The notes under the pieces are model-generated. The model saw only the letters and a list, made by a program, of their open reading frames with translations. It was not told the DNA's origin and searched no databases. A stretch of 56,537 nt of DNA, taken from Desulfatiglans anilini DSM 4660. Its GTDB lineage: Bacteria > Desulfobacterota > DSM-4660 > Desulfatiglandales > Desulfatiglandaceae. The translations under genes were made by a program, and so were the position numbers. The DNA lies in contig NZ_AULM01000025.1 of NCBI RefSeq assembly GCF_000422285.1, positions 1-56,537 on the forward strand, written 5' to 3'. Below, piece by piece: positions 42,792 to 51,849 of this stretch. Numbering within the stretch: the stretch's first letter is position 1; each line of letters begins with the position of its first letter.

Positions 42792-43069
42792 CGCTGGATG
42801 GCTGCTATTGAAAGCCTCTCAAGGGGCGGGTCTGTACTAAGGAAAATTATCACACGGAAAGCTTCAAACTTCTTGTCCATTTCACGCAAAAGGAGGGGAT
42901 TCACCCGAATTCATTTAAATTGACACACTGGGGTTCCATATCGTAGGTTCCCATCGTTGGGCAAGCAACGCTGCGTCACCCTGTCCGCTCGCGATGGATT
43001 CAGGCGGAGCGACCGAAAGGCGCACGTCCTGAAAAGACTGTTGAAACCGCTCCCTGAGGATGTGATGCC
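42792..43069. other. Intergenic region before the RND operon
   Basis: No gene is visible. It must hold the promoter of the efflux operon; ttgacacac at about 42920 is a possible -35 without a matching -10 at normal spacing. Confidence 0.4.
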
Positions 43070-44167
43070 GTGAAACGCCTCCTGCTTCCTCTGCTTCTCT
43101 CGCTGCTGTGCCAAGGCTGTTCGGAGGACCCCCAGGCCCCGTCGGCGGCCCCCCCTCCCGTTCCCGTCACCGTGTCAATCTCGACTAAAAAGGAAATGCC
43201 TCTCGTACTGGACGCCCCCGGTCAAGTGGAGCCGGTCAGGACCGTCTCCATTCTCAGCCGGGTCACGGGGCAGCTCGAAAAAATCGGGTTCGGTGAGGGA
43301 CAGAACGTCGCAAAAGACGAAGTCCTTTTTACGATCGACTCGAAGCCTTTTGTCGAGAAGATCCGCGAGGCCGAGTCGCGGCTCGCCATGCACCGCGCGA
43401 ACCTCGAATTCCAACGCGCCGAGGCGCGGCGTTATGCCGGCATGGTCGGCGAAGGCACGGTTTCGGAATCCGACATCGAAAAGACCCGCGCCGATGCCAT
43501 GGCCACCGAGGCCCTGATCCGGGCCGATGGCGCATGCCTGGCGCAGGCCAGGCTCGATTTGTCCTACTGCACCATCCGGGCGCCTTTTGCGGGCCGGACC
43601 GGCAGCCGGCTCGTGCACGAAGGGGCTATCGTGGAAGCCAACACGACCGTCCTGACGGTGATCAACCAGATGACCCCTATCCATGTTCGATTCGCGGTGC
43701 CCGAGAGGCACCTCACCACCATTCGGCACTATATGACGCAGCACCCGCTCGAGGTCCTGGCCTTCACAGACGGGGGGGCGAAAACGCCCCTTTCCGGCCG
43801 GCTCGTTTTCATCGACAACGCCATCGACGCGGCAACCGGGATGATCGCCCTGAAGGCGGAGTTCGAAAATGCGGACCAGATCCTCTGGCCGGGTCAATAC
43901 GTTCAGGCGCGCCTCATTCTGGATCTTCAGAAAGACGCCTTGACGGTGCCGCTGAACGCGGTCATGACCGGCCAGCAAGGGTTCTACCTGTTTGTGGTGC
44001 GCCAGGACAACACCGCAGCAGTGCGGGCGGTGGACGTGGACCGACGGATCGGCGGCGAGGCGGTCATATCCAGTGGGCTCGAAGGCGGTGAAACGGTTGT
44101 CCTGACCGGCCAGAACAAGCTGCAGGAAGGCTTCAAGGTCAGGATCCTCGAAGCGCTTCAGCGCTAA
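43070..44167 (+). CDS. RND efflux periplasmic adaptor lipoprotein
   Basis: This membrane fusion protein of 365 residues links an inner-membrane RND pump to an outer-membrane channel. The signal peptide ends in the lipobox LLCQGC, so it is a lipoprotein. The barrel-sandwich hybrid (about 45-85 and 165-205) and coiled-coil hairpin (about 95-165) flank LSYCTIRAPFAGRTG, the usual lipoyl-domain return strand, followed by the beta-barrel. The start is GTG 43070 behind GAGG. It is 40 bases upstream of the pump gene. No outer-membrane factor gene (TolC-like) lies in this cluster. Confidence 0.92.
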   Translation: MKRLLLPLLLSLLCQGCSEDPQAPSAAPPPVPVTVSISTKKEMPLVLDAPGQVEPVRTVSILSRVTGQLEKIGFGEGQNVAKDEVLFTIDSKPFVEKIREAESRLAMHRANLEFQRAEARRYAGMVGEGTVSESDIEKTRADAMATEALIRADGACLAQARLDLSYCTIRAPFAGRTGSRLVHEGAIVEANTTVLTVINQMTPIHVRFAVPERHLTTIRHYMTQHPLEVLAFTDGGAKTPLSGRLVFIDNAIDAATGMIALKAEFENADQILWPGQYVQARLILDLQKDALTVPLNAVMTGQQGFYLFVVRQDNTAAVRAVDVDRRIGGEAVISSGLEGGETVVLTGQNKLQEGFKVRILEALQR

Positions 44168-44207
44168 GGGGCCGGCGACCGGCGGGCATCGAGGGGGAGG
44201 CCGCTTT

Positions 44208-47200
44208 ATGAACATCTCCGAGATCTGGATCAGAAGGCCCGTCATGACCATCATGGTTATGGCGGGGCTCCTGTTTCTGGGAATCCTCTCCTACAAAAAG
44301 CTGCCCATCGGCAACCTCCCCAACGTGGATTTCCCGACCATCAGCGTCACCGCCTCCCTTCCAGGAGCCGACCCCGAAACCATGGCGGCCACTGTGGCCA
44401 CCCCCCTCGAGAAGAAGTTCTCCTCCATCGCCGGGATCGACTCCATGGCCTCCCAGAGCGTGCTCGGACAAACCACCATCAACATCCAGTTCAATCTCGA
44501 ACGCGACATAGACGCCGCCGCCCTGGATGTGAACGCGGCCATCGCCGCCGCGATGGGCGTGCTGCCCGAGAGCATGCCCAATCCGCCCGTCTACAACAAA
44601 GTCAACCCGGCCGATATGCCCATCATCTTTCTGGCCTTGAGCGCGGACGACCTGCCCGTGAGCGACCTGCAGGATTTCGGGGAGAATGTCATGATCCCGC
44701 GCCTTTCCGCCATCAACGGGATTGCAGAGGTGGACATACTCCCGGCGCAGCGTTACGCCGTCCGGATCCAGATCAACCCGAAGGCCTTGGCGAGCCGCGG
44801 GATCGGCATCGATGAAGTGTCGGCGGGCGTGAGCGCGGGCAACGTGAACCTCCCGGGCGGGACGCTCGACGGAGCGCGGATCAGCTACACCATGCAGAGC
44901 AACGGGCAGCTCATGCGGGCGGAGGATTACGAAGGCCTGATCGTTTGCTATCAGAACGGCTACCCCGTGCGGATCGAAGACATCGGCAGGGCCGTGGCGA
45001 GCGTCGAAAACGAGCGGAACACTGCCTGGTTCATGAAGGATGGGGAAAAGCGCAAGGCCGTATTCGCCCGGGTCCGGAAGCAGGTCGGCACCAACACGGT
45101 TTTTCTGGCCGAGCAGGTCAAAGCGAAACTCCCCGCGATCGCCAAGGCCATGCCCGGAGCCATGAGCCTCGACATCCTCTACGACCAGTCCTTCTTCATC
45201 AAGGAGTCGATCCGCGACGTCCAGTACACGATGATCCTGACCATCTGCCTCGTCCTGGTGGTCATGTTCCTCTTCATCCGGGCCATCAGGCCCACGCTGA
45301 TCCCGAGCGTCGTCATCCCGCTCTCTCTGGTGGCGACTTTTCCCGTCATGGCGCTCTACGGCTACACCCTCGACAACCTCTCCCTCATGGCCATGACCCT
45401 GGCCATCGGCTTTGTCGTCGATGACGCCATCGTGGTGGTGGAAAACATCATCCGGCGGATCGAACTCGGGGAGCAGGCCCTCGAGGCATCGCTGCGCGGT
45501 TCCCGGGAAATCGGTTTCACCATCCTCTCGATGACCATCTCGCTCGTGGCGGTCTTCATCCCCATCATGTTCATGGGCGGGATCATCGGCCGGCTCTTCA
45601 GGGAATTCGCCGTGGTCATCACGACCGCCATCCTGGCCTCCGGCTTCATTTCCCTCACGCTGACGCCCATGCTGAGCAGCCGTTTTCTCAAGGGCATGTC
45701 CGGCCGATCATCCGTCCACAGCCGTTTCTACAAGTCATCTGAGAGGGTTTTCGAAGGGGCCGCCTCCGTCTATGGGAAGACCCTGACTTTCTGCCTCGAG
45801 CACCGCTTCTGGATGCTGATCTTGACCGTCATCGTCATGGGTGGAATGGTTTTTCTGTATCAGCGCATCCCGAAAGGGTTCATCCCCAATCAGGACCAGA
45901 ACTTCTTCCGCATCTTTTCCCAGGCGGAGGACAGGACATCCTACCACGAGATGTTCCGCATCCAGGACACGCTCAACAGCCTCCTCCTTCAGGACCCGGA
46001 CTGCGCGGAGGCGTCCATGGGCTCCGTCGCCGGGTTCTCAGGGGACTGCAGCGGCATCGTCTTCATAAGCCTGAAGGAACGGGCGGAACGCACCGCCTCG
46101 GTGGACGAGATCATCGCACGGCTGAGGCCCCGGCTGAACCAGATCCCGGGGGTGTTCGTCGCCCTGACCAATCCGCCTTTGATCACCATCGGGTCCCGCC
46201 TCGCCACCACCCAGTGGCAGTTCACCCTACAGAGCACGGACCTCGACGATCTTTACGAATACGGCACGCTCATGGAAGAGAAGCTGCGGAGCATCCCTCA
46301 ACTTATCGATGTCAAATCGGATCTTCAGTTCCGGAAGCCCACCCTCGACATCGACGTCGACCGCGACATGGCCTCCTATTACGGTCTGACCCTGGACCAG
46401 ATCCAAAACGCCTTTTACTCCGGCTATGCCTCCCGCCAGATCTCCACGATCTACACCTCGAGCAACTTCTATTACGTGTACCTGGAATTCCTGCCCGAAT
46501 ACCGGGGAAACCCGGAGGCGGTGGAATCCCTTTATGTTCGGTCTTCAAACGGGACCCTGGTGCCCATCAAGCAGGTGGCGCGGTTCAGAGAGTCTGTTTC
46601 AGCCCTGAGCGTCAACCACTCGGGCCAGATCCCCGCCGCCAACATCGCCTTCAACCTGAAGCCGGGAGCCTCCATCGGCGTCGTCATGCCCGAGATCGAG
46701 AAGTTCGCCGAGGAAAAGCTCCCCGCCACCATGAGCACCGGATTCCAGGGATCGGCCCAGGCCTTCAAATCCTCCTTTGCCAGCATGGGATTCCTTCTGC
46801 TCGTGACCGTGGTCGTCATCTACATGATCCTCGGCATTCTCTACGAGAGTTTCATCCACCCGGTCACCATCCTGACCGCCCTACCGCTCGCCGGGTTCGG
46901 AGCCCTGGCCGCGCTCTCGCTGTTTGGCAAGGAGCTGGATCTTTACGCTTACGTTGGTCTTATCATGCTGGTGGGCATCGTGAAGAAAAACGGCATCATG
47001 ATGGTAGACTTCGCCATCGAAGCCGAACGTAGGGAAAGGCTCACCTCGCTGGCGGCGATCCACCAGGCCTGCCTCATCCGCTTCAGGCCGATCATGATGA
47101 CGACCCTGGCCGCTCTGATCGGCGCGCTCCCCATCGCACTCGGGCTCGGCGCCGGGGGCGATGCCCGGCAGTCCCTGGGCATCTCGGTGGTGGGGGGGCT

Positions 47201-47306
47201 GCTTTTTTCGCAGCTCATGACCCTGTACATCACCCCTGTCTTCTATGTTTACCTGGACGGGCTCAGCAACCGGCTGCAGCGCCGCAAGGGCGCTCCCGTG
47301 CCATAA
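44208..47306 (+). CDS. RND multidrug efflux transporter (AcrB/MdtB-like)
   Basis: This proton-driven inner-membrane exporter has 1032 residues. The duplicated RND layout is clear: helix 1 (about 11-28), a large periplasmic loop, helices 2-6 (about 338-500), a second loop and a second helix group (about 850-1020). The proton-relay aspartates are D405 and D406 (GFVVDDAIVVVEN) and the matching lysine region is LIMLVGIVKKNGIMMVDFA. These features place it in the HAE-1 group that exports drugs, dyes or bile-type compounds. ATG 44208 follows GGGGAGG. It forms an operon with the adaptor and the DUF47 gene 11 bases downstream. Confidence 0.95.
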   Translation: MNISEIWIRRPVMTIMVMAGLLFLGILSYKKLPIGNLPNVDFPTISVTASLPGADPETMAATVATPLEKKFSSIAGIDSMASQSVLGQTTINIQFNLERDIDAAALDVNAAIAAAMGVLPESMPNPPVYNKVNPADMPIIFLALSADDLPVSDLQDFGENVMIPRLSAINGIAEVDILPAQRYAVRIQINPKALASRGIGIDEVSAGVSAGNVNLPGGTLDGARISYTMQSNGQLMRAEDYEGLIVCYQNGYPVRIEDIGRAVASVENERNTAWFMKDGEKRKAVFARVRKQVGTNTVFLAEQVKAKLPAIAKAMPGAMSLDILYDQSFFIKESIRDVQYTMILTICLVLVVMFLFIRAIRPTLIPSVVIPLSLVATFPVMALYGYTLDNLSLMAMTLAIGFVVDDAIVVVENIIRRIELGEQALEASLRGSREIGFTILSMTISLVAVFIPIMFMGGIIGRLFREFAVVITTAILASGFISLTLTPMLSSRFLKGMSGRSSVHSRFYKSSERVFEGAASVYGKTLTFCLEHRFWMLILTVIVMGGMVFLYQRIPKGFIPNQDQNFFRIFSQAEDRTSYHEMFRIQDTLNSLLLQDPDCAEASMGSVAGFSGDCSGIVFISLKERAERTASVDEIIARLRPRLNQIPGVFVALTNPPLITIGSRLATTQWQFTLQSTDLDDLYEYGTLMEEKLRSIPQLIDVKSDLQFRKPTLDIDVDRDMASYYGLTLDQIQNAFYSGYASRQISTIYTSSNFYYVYLEFLPEYRGNPEAVESLYVRSSNGTLVPIKQVARFRESVSALSVNHSGQIPAANIAFNLKPGASIGVVMPEIEKFAEEKLPATMSTGFQGSAQAFKSSFASMGFLLLVTVVVIYMILGILYESFIHPVTILTALPLAGFGALAALSLFGKELDLYAYVGLIMLVGIVKKNGIMMVDFAIEAERRERLTSLAAIHQACLIRFRPIMMTTLAALIGALPIALGLGAGGDARQSLGISVVGGLLFSQLMTLYITPVFYVYLDGLSNRLQRRKGAPVP

Positions 47307-47317
47307 GGGGATTTGCT

Positions 47318-47947
47318 ATGAGTTTCGGGCTCTTCAGCGACACCTTCCCGTTTTACAGGCTCTTCCAGGAGCAGTGGGCCGTCCTGAATCGGGGAACGAT
47401 CCTGCTTGCAGCCTTGTTGAAGGATCTGCAGGACCTCCCCGGCCGATGCAGCGCCATCCACGAACTCGAAAAGGAACAAATCCGTCTCTTCCGGGAGATC
47501 TTCAAGGAACTGTCTCTGACATTCATCCAGCCCCTGGAGCGGGGCGACGTGCACGAACTGAACCGCAGCTTCGACGAGGCCATGCGGGCGATCAAAGCGG
47601 TTTCTACGCGCCTCGGCCTCTACGGCTTCGGCCGGCCAAGGGCGGCCGCCTCCGAGATCGCAGCCAACCTGGTTGAAATCAACTCCGAAACCGGATCGAT
47701 GCTCCAGCACCTGCGCACCGCGACCATTGCTTCTCTGCCTATCGGTAAGATGGACGACATTAGGGAGGAAACGCGGATGCTCTTCCTGGTGGGCGTCGGC
47801 GAGCTTTACGAGGGAAAGGTGGAAAACGCTTCCGATCTGCTGGAAATCATCAAGTGGACACAGATCTACGACCGCCTCGAAGAGGCTTTCGACCGGATGT
47901 TGGAAACGTCGCGGGCCTTGGCTGCGGTGATTCTCAAGAACCTCTGA
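47318..47947 (+). CDS. DUF47 (PhoU-like) family protein
   Basis: The 209-residue, all-helical protein resembles the DUF47/PhoU_div family: IHELEKEQIRLFREIFKELSLTFIQPLERGDVHEL corresponds to the family block around HELExxxDxxxxxIxxxLxxxFITPxxRxDI (shown in part). These proteins usually sit beside Pit phosphate transporters. Here no Pit gene is present; the gene starts 11 bases after the RND pump (ATG behind AAGGGGA). Either it works with a pump other than Pit, or it was moved here. Substrate or partner is therefore open. Confidence 0.85.
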   Translation: MSFGLFSDTFPFYRLFQEQWAVLNRGTILLAALLKDLQDLPGRCSAIHELEKEQIRLFREIFKELSLTFIQPLERGDVHELNRSFDEAMRAIKAVSTRLGLYGFGRPRAAASEIAANLVEINSETGSMLQHLRTATIASLPIGKMDDIREETRMLFLVGVGELYEGKVENASDLLEIIKWTQIYDRLEEAFDRMLETSRALAAVILKNL

Positions 47948-48048
47948 TCCCCGGCTTCCTTTTGCTTCTTCTCGCCCCGTCTCCTTCCGCCTGTTTCGAA
48001 TAGATCGAACCACCTTTTCGCTTCGTTAAAAGCAAACGGCTCAATACG

Positions 48049-48234
48049 AATTCGTTTTCATCCGGAAATGGCCTTCTTGGCCAATCTCGGCGTCAATCTG
48101 CACGTTTACTTGTGCGGCGATCTGCAGGTCGCCTCCGCGCAAACGCTTGATTTCCTTGATATTGGCCAAAAATCCCCATTTCCGGATTGGAAACCGGTTT
48201 CTACCGGGAAATCTTTTCCGGATGGAAACGAATT
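48049..48234. repeat. Long-hairpin dispersed repeat, copy D, most complete
   Basis: The 186-bp element has 20-bp terminal inverted repeats with one mismatch: aattcgttttcatccggaaa (48049-48068) and tttccggatggaaacgaatt (48215-48234). Inner arms include ggccaatctcgg/gatattggccaa, and gcaaacgcttga faces cacgtttacttgtgc around the palindrome ggcgatctgcaggtcgcc. It lies between the DUF47 gene and the small exported protein gene. A minus-strand frame crosses it, but the same frame is stopped in copies A and B. Confidence 0.88.
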
Positions 48235-48332
48235 TATCGGGTGAAGGGTTCTCTGTTTCCATCCTATCAGCAGCCCCAGCCCCTGACCGAGGGTCCGCCG
48301 CGTCGCCTTTCATCGCAAAGATTTCATTTGCA

Positions 48333-48360
48333 TTGACATGATGCGGATTACTCTGATAAC
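48333..48360 (+). promoter_or_regulatory. Promoter candidate for the small exported protein gene
   Basis: TTGACA (48333-48338) and GATAAC (48355-48360) are separated by 16 bases, 71 bases before the ATG at 48431. Confidence 0.45.
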
Positions 48361-48430
48361 GATTTAAAGCGATAGGTACTTTTTACACTCTGTCCCGGAA
48401 TGATCCCGGCATGGCAAGAGGAGAAACCAC

Positions 48431-48706
48431 ATGAAAAAGACGATAGTGAGGAAAGGCGTTCAAATCGGGGCGGCCGTTTTGCTGTTCGCGGCCGGGTGGT
48501 TCTGCGGAAACGTTACTCAGCCCAATGCAGAGGCGCAGTTGGATGACATCAAGAAATCGATCATGCAGAAGGCCACCGACCAGGGTGGAACGATCGGCAC
48601 TGCGGCAAAACTGGGAACCACGATCAACGACATCCAGACGCACCTGGACGCCCTTCAGGAAAACGTCGACACGCTGAATTCGATCAAATCAATGATCGGC
48701 GGCTGA
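48431..48706 (+). CDS. Small exported or membrane-anchored protein
   Basis: The 91-residue protein has an N-terminal hydrophobic segment (about 10-26, VQIGAAVLLFAAGWFCG) followed by a polar, helical region with heptad-like pattern (AQLDDIKKSIMQKATDQ, then INDIQTHLDALQENVDTLNSIKSMIGG) that may form a coiled coil. No family is recognised. ATG 48431 follows AAGAGGAG. The segment could be a signal peptide (cleavage near NAEAQ) or an anchor. It stands alone between copy D and the DUF2959 gene. Confidence 0.75.
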   Translation: MKKTIVRKGVQIGAAVLLFAAGWFCGNVTQPNAEAQLDDIKKSIMQKATDQGGTIGTAAKLGTTINDIQTHLDALQENVDTLNSIKSMIGG

Positions 48707-48884
48707 GAAGTCCGCTGCCCACCTTCCCCTCGGTCCCCCGCACATCGTCGGCGGCTGAGGGGCAGGAAACCTTGTTTAACCTACGTCGCCTGCCGTGAAC
48801 TGGGGGTGTCGACCTTTTCGAAAGATGCCCTTCAAGTTTCTCTTCCCCAGGGGTGCCAGGCTCATTCGCGCACAACAAGAAGAA

Positions 48885-49529
48885 TCATTCATTCTCCAAA
48901 GACGCGATAAAGGCATCGGCCTGCGCGACGGAGACCTCAATCTCGTTTACCAGTTCGTCTACGTTCGTCTCGACGCTGATCAATTCCCGGCTAAGGCCGG
49001 CAATCGCCATGGCGTTGAGGTTGTGCTTCATGAACAGGACCTGATCACGCAGCGGGACCAGGGCCGGCTCCAGCCTCGATTCGGCCCTTTTCATAGCCGT
49101 GATCAGTTCTGCGTATTTCTGCTTCGTAAGGTCGTATTTCTGCTGGCTCGACCGCCGCAACGTGTCGCTGGTGTAATGTTTGATCTCCGACCGCCATTCG
49201 CTGAACAAGGCCTCGGAGACATCCTCGACCGAGCGGATGCGGGCACGGACTTCTCCCGCCTTGGCTTCGCTCCGCTGCAGCGTCGCGTTGAGCCTGTCGT
49301 ATTCCTTTTCGAGATCACCCCCTTGGAAGTTGACTACCCGCTTGTATTGCCCCATCGCCGTCAGGAACTGCTCTTTAGCCTCATTCTGGGTGTCGCGCGC
49401 CGCCTTGACACGGTCGACCATGATCTCGCGCTTGTGCACCCCCAGCTTTTCCATGGTCCCATAGTACATGCTGCTGCAGCCGCTCAAGCCGAAAATGACA
49501 GCAGCGAGAATGAAGGGGCGTATTTTCAT
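48885..49529 (-). CDS. DUF2959 family lipoprotein
   Basis: The 214-residue protein has a lipoprotein signal (MKIRPFILAAVIFGLSGCSS) with the lipobox LSGC. The rest is a long helical, probably coiled-coil region (KREIMVDRVKAARDTQNEAKEQF and onwards), typical of the DUF2959 family, whose function is unknown. I chose ATG 49529, 7 bases after AAGGAG, over two upstream in-frame ATGs. It has a divergent neighbour on one side and MaoC on the other, with no evident operon. Confidence 0.85.
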   Translation of the reverse strand: MKIRPFILAAVIFGLSGCSSMYYGTMEKLGVHKREIMVDRVKAARDTQNEAKEQFLTAMGQYKRVVNFQGGDLEKEYDRLNATLQRSEAKAGEVRARIRSVEDVSEALFSEWRSEIKHYTSDTLRRSSQQKYDLTKQKYAELITAMKRAESRLEPALVPLRDQVLFMKHNLNAMAIAGLSRELISVETNVDELVNEIEVSVAQADAFIASLENE

Positions 49530-49587
49530 ACTCATGCTCCTTTGTCCCATTTGCTTTTAAACAATCCAGCTCGACTTACCATGGCCG

Positions 49588-50064
49588 TCAAACATTACGG
49601 CAGAGAATGATGTTTATGCCGTCACAGCGCATTACAACATCCCCCTCCTGATTGATCACTTCCACGAGAGATCGAACGATGCCTCGATCCGGTTTGGAAT
49701 CGGATTTCCTGGTCTCCAAGACGGTGACCCTCACAGTGAGCGAATCGCCGGGCCGGACGGGTTTTAACCACCAAAGCTCTTTCAGACCGGGCGAACCGAC
49801 ACTCGACACCGGGGATAAATAACGTTCGACCAGCAGGCGCATGGCCATTGCGGCGGTGTGCCACCCGCTTGCCACCAGGCCGCCGAAAGCCGTCTCGCGG
49901 GCCTTTACCGGATCCGTGTGAAAAACCTGGGGATCGTAACGCCTGCCGAACTCGATGATTTCTTCCTCCGTCACCGAGACGGTCCCAAGATGGTGGACTG
50001 ATCCGGGCAGGTAATCCTCGAAGAACCTTTCTTGAACCGGCACGTTCACACCCATGTTCTGCAC
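49588..50064 (-). CDS. MaoC-like acyl-CoA dehydratase
   Basis: This hot-dog-fold hydratase has 158 residues. The catalytic Asp-His pair lies in the R-hydratase motif EFGRRYDPQVFHTDP, followed by FGGLVASGWHTAAMAMRL. Such proteins hydrate trans-2-enoyl-CoA to (R)-3-hydroxyacyl-CoA in fatty acid, PHA or steroid-type pathways. The start is GTG 50064, 7 bases after AAAGGAG; an ATG three codons later is the alternative. Two short-chain dehydrogenases, a porin and an old-yellow-enzyme fragment follow nearby, which suggests a catabolic patch, but the strands differ. Confidence 0.88.
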   Translation of the reverse strand: MQNMGVNVPVQERFFEDYLPGSVHHLGTVSVTEEEIIEFGRRYDPQVFHTDPVKARETAFGGLVASGWHTAAMAMRLLVERYLSPVSSVGSPGLKELWWLKPVRPGDSLTVRVTVLETRKSDSKPDRGIVRSLVEVINQEGDVVMRCDGINIILCRNV

Positions 50065-50634
50065 GTTGATGCTCCTTTTCCTCTCCTAAATGCCCCGCGG
50101 AGCGAAACCCGAACCGTAAATGTGGAAAACCCTCCACAGACGCCTGACAAGGCAGAGACAGGACCAAGCCCGAAACGCACCGGCCATGTTGCCCCTTCCT
50201 GAACAAGAGCTCTATATATCATATTTATTCTGTCTCTTGGAAGCGTTGGATTCACTTTTACGCACCAACGCGGCCGATATTACACCATCACTTGCGTCTA
50301 TCGAATCACTCTCCGAGAAAACTTTTGAAACATTTATTCATCCCATGAAGATGCTGATTCGACAAAACCTCAATGATTATGCACTTTGCAACATCGAAAA
50401 TGCCTTCCCTAAAGATGCGTTGGCTAAACAAATGATTTTTTCATCTGCAGTCACAAACATCCATTCTCATCAAGCGCAAATTATGCTTCCTAGAACAGCA
50501 TGCCGATGCTAAAATGCGATCGGCTTTCGATTTCATCACATTCTCCATTTGGCGGATATCCTTGGCAACACGTCTTTTAAAAATCCTTTTTGTATCATGA
50601 AAAACGCTCACCCGAAAGCAGGAGGAGAATGAGC
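50065..50634. other. Intergenic region, relatively AT-rich in its second half
   Basis: A plus-strand frame at 50120-50512 (130 residues) has no recognisable domain and lacks a clear ribosome site, so I do not call it. The DNA from about 50200 to 50620 is richer in A and T than the flanking genes. It must contain the divergent promoters of the MaoC and first dehydrogenase genes. Confidence 0.4.
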
Positions 50635-51489
50635 ATGGAAAATGAAAAGCATCCTGGTGACTCCTTTTTTAAAGACAAGGTGGCTATCATCACAGGCGCA
50701 TCTACAGGCATAGGACTCGGTTTGAGCCGTGGTCTGCTTGCGCGTGGGGCTGAGGTGTACATGTGCAGCCGAACGCCCAAAAACATCGCGGCGGCGGCGG
50801 AATCCCTTCGGAAACACGGCGGGCGCGTCCACGCGCAGGTGTTGGACGTGCGCGACGAAGATGCAGTCAACGCCTATATCGAATACGTAGGGAGCAGAGG
50901 TCCTATCGACTACATATTCTGCAACGCAGGCGTAGGCTTCGGCCAGGCGTTCACCGTGACCAAAAGAGAGGACTGGAATACGGTTTTCGACGTCAATCTG
51001 TTCGGTGTCGTGAACTGCGTTCACGCGGTCTTGCCCATCATGATCAAACAAGGATACGGGCATATCGTGAACACCGCTTCCGTATGCGGGATCGTGCCTC
51101 TGCCCTATCAGACCGTCTACGCGGCGTCGAAATATGCCGTTGTGGGGTTCAGCGAGGACCTGCGCTACGAAATGTCCTTCCACAATATCAAGGTGACGAC
51201 GGTCTGTCCCGGGGCGGTGGATACGATGATCTTCTATCGCACCCTCGATTACAAACTCCACATGGATATGCCGAAGCCGCCCGAGGCGATCAGCATCGAC
51301 CAGGCAGCCGACGAGATCCTCGAAGGCGTTGAAGCGGGTCGCAATATTATACCCGTTCAGGACTTCGCGCGCAGGATGCACCACGCCATCGGCGCCAACC
51401 CGTCGGAGGTCGAAGAAACGATGTGGGCATTGGCGAACCAAAGGCGCGGGGAACCGCAATACCAGGCGGACAAGTTGCCGGGGGAGTGA
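50635..51489 (+). CDS. Short-chain dehydrogenase/reductase
   Basis: The NAD(P)-dependent oxidoreductase has 284 residues with a Rossmann fold. It carries the cofactor loop TGASTGIG, the NAG motif (CNAGVG), the catalytic serine in NTASVCG, and Y-x3-K in YAASKYAVVG. The acidic or basic residue after strand 2 (YMCSRTPKN) has an arginine, which favours NADP(H). The substrate is unknown; the family covers steroid and 3-oxoacyl reductases. ATG 50635 lies 9 bases after AGGAGG; an ATG two codons earlier is possible. It is followed by a fragment of the dispersed repeat and the porin gene. Confidence 0.92.
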   Translation: MENEKHPGDSFFKDKVAIITGASTGIGLGLSRGLLARGAEVYMCSRTPKNIAAAAESLRKHGGRVHAQVLDVRDEDAVNAYIEYVGSRGPIDYIFCNAGVGFGQAFTVTKREDWNTVFDVNLFGVVNCVHAVLPIMIKQGYGHIVNTASVCGIVPLPYQTVYAASKYAVVGFSEDLRYEMSFHNIKVTTVCPGAVDTMIFYRTLDYKLHMDMPKPPEAISIDQAADEILEGVEAGRNIIPVQDFARRMHHAIGANPSEVEETMWALANQRRGEPQYQADKLPGE

Positions 51490-51589
51490 TGCCGATTGCG
51501 AACGGCCAGTATCCCAGCACCCGGCCCCGCGCGAACCGTTTCATCCGTGAGGGCTCTTTTCCGGCAATCGCGCGGCGTACGCGTCCGAC

Positions 51590-51672
51590 CGTATAGGCGG
51601 CCCTGTGCCGCCGTGGCATAAGCGGCCGGTTTTCTTGATCTCGGGGCAACGTCCTCATTTCCGGATTGGAGC
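51590..51672. repeat. Long-hairpin dispersed repeat, fragment F
   Basis: ttcttgatctcggggcaacgtcctcatttccggattgga (51634-51672, written here in two parts when compared: ttcttgatctcgg and cctcatttccggattgga) matches one arm of copies A and D. Bases before it (gaccgtataggcgg, gcataagc) look like a decayed centre. The other arm is missing. Confidence 0.55.
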
Positions 51673-51849
51673 CCCGCTTGCTTTGGACGATCGTTTCCGC
51701 AAGGACACGAGCCGGCTGATTTCCACCTCGCATAAACTGCGTGCCCCGGAGGCCGCCCGTCGCGGTGCTGGCTGCAGGAACACCCCGTGGCGGCATCCAC
51801 CAGGAGGGGCACCCTTTCCTCTGCGATCACCACGGGTATGGAGGTCTCA

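Noticed and set aside
48041..48313. 90-codon frame across repeat copy D
   Set aside because: The same frame is stopped in copies A and B, and the element is better explained as a hairpin.
50120..50512. 130-codon frame on the plus strand
   Set aside because: No clear ribosome site and no domain; it begins inside the leader of the MaoC gene on the other strand.
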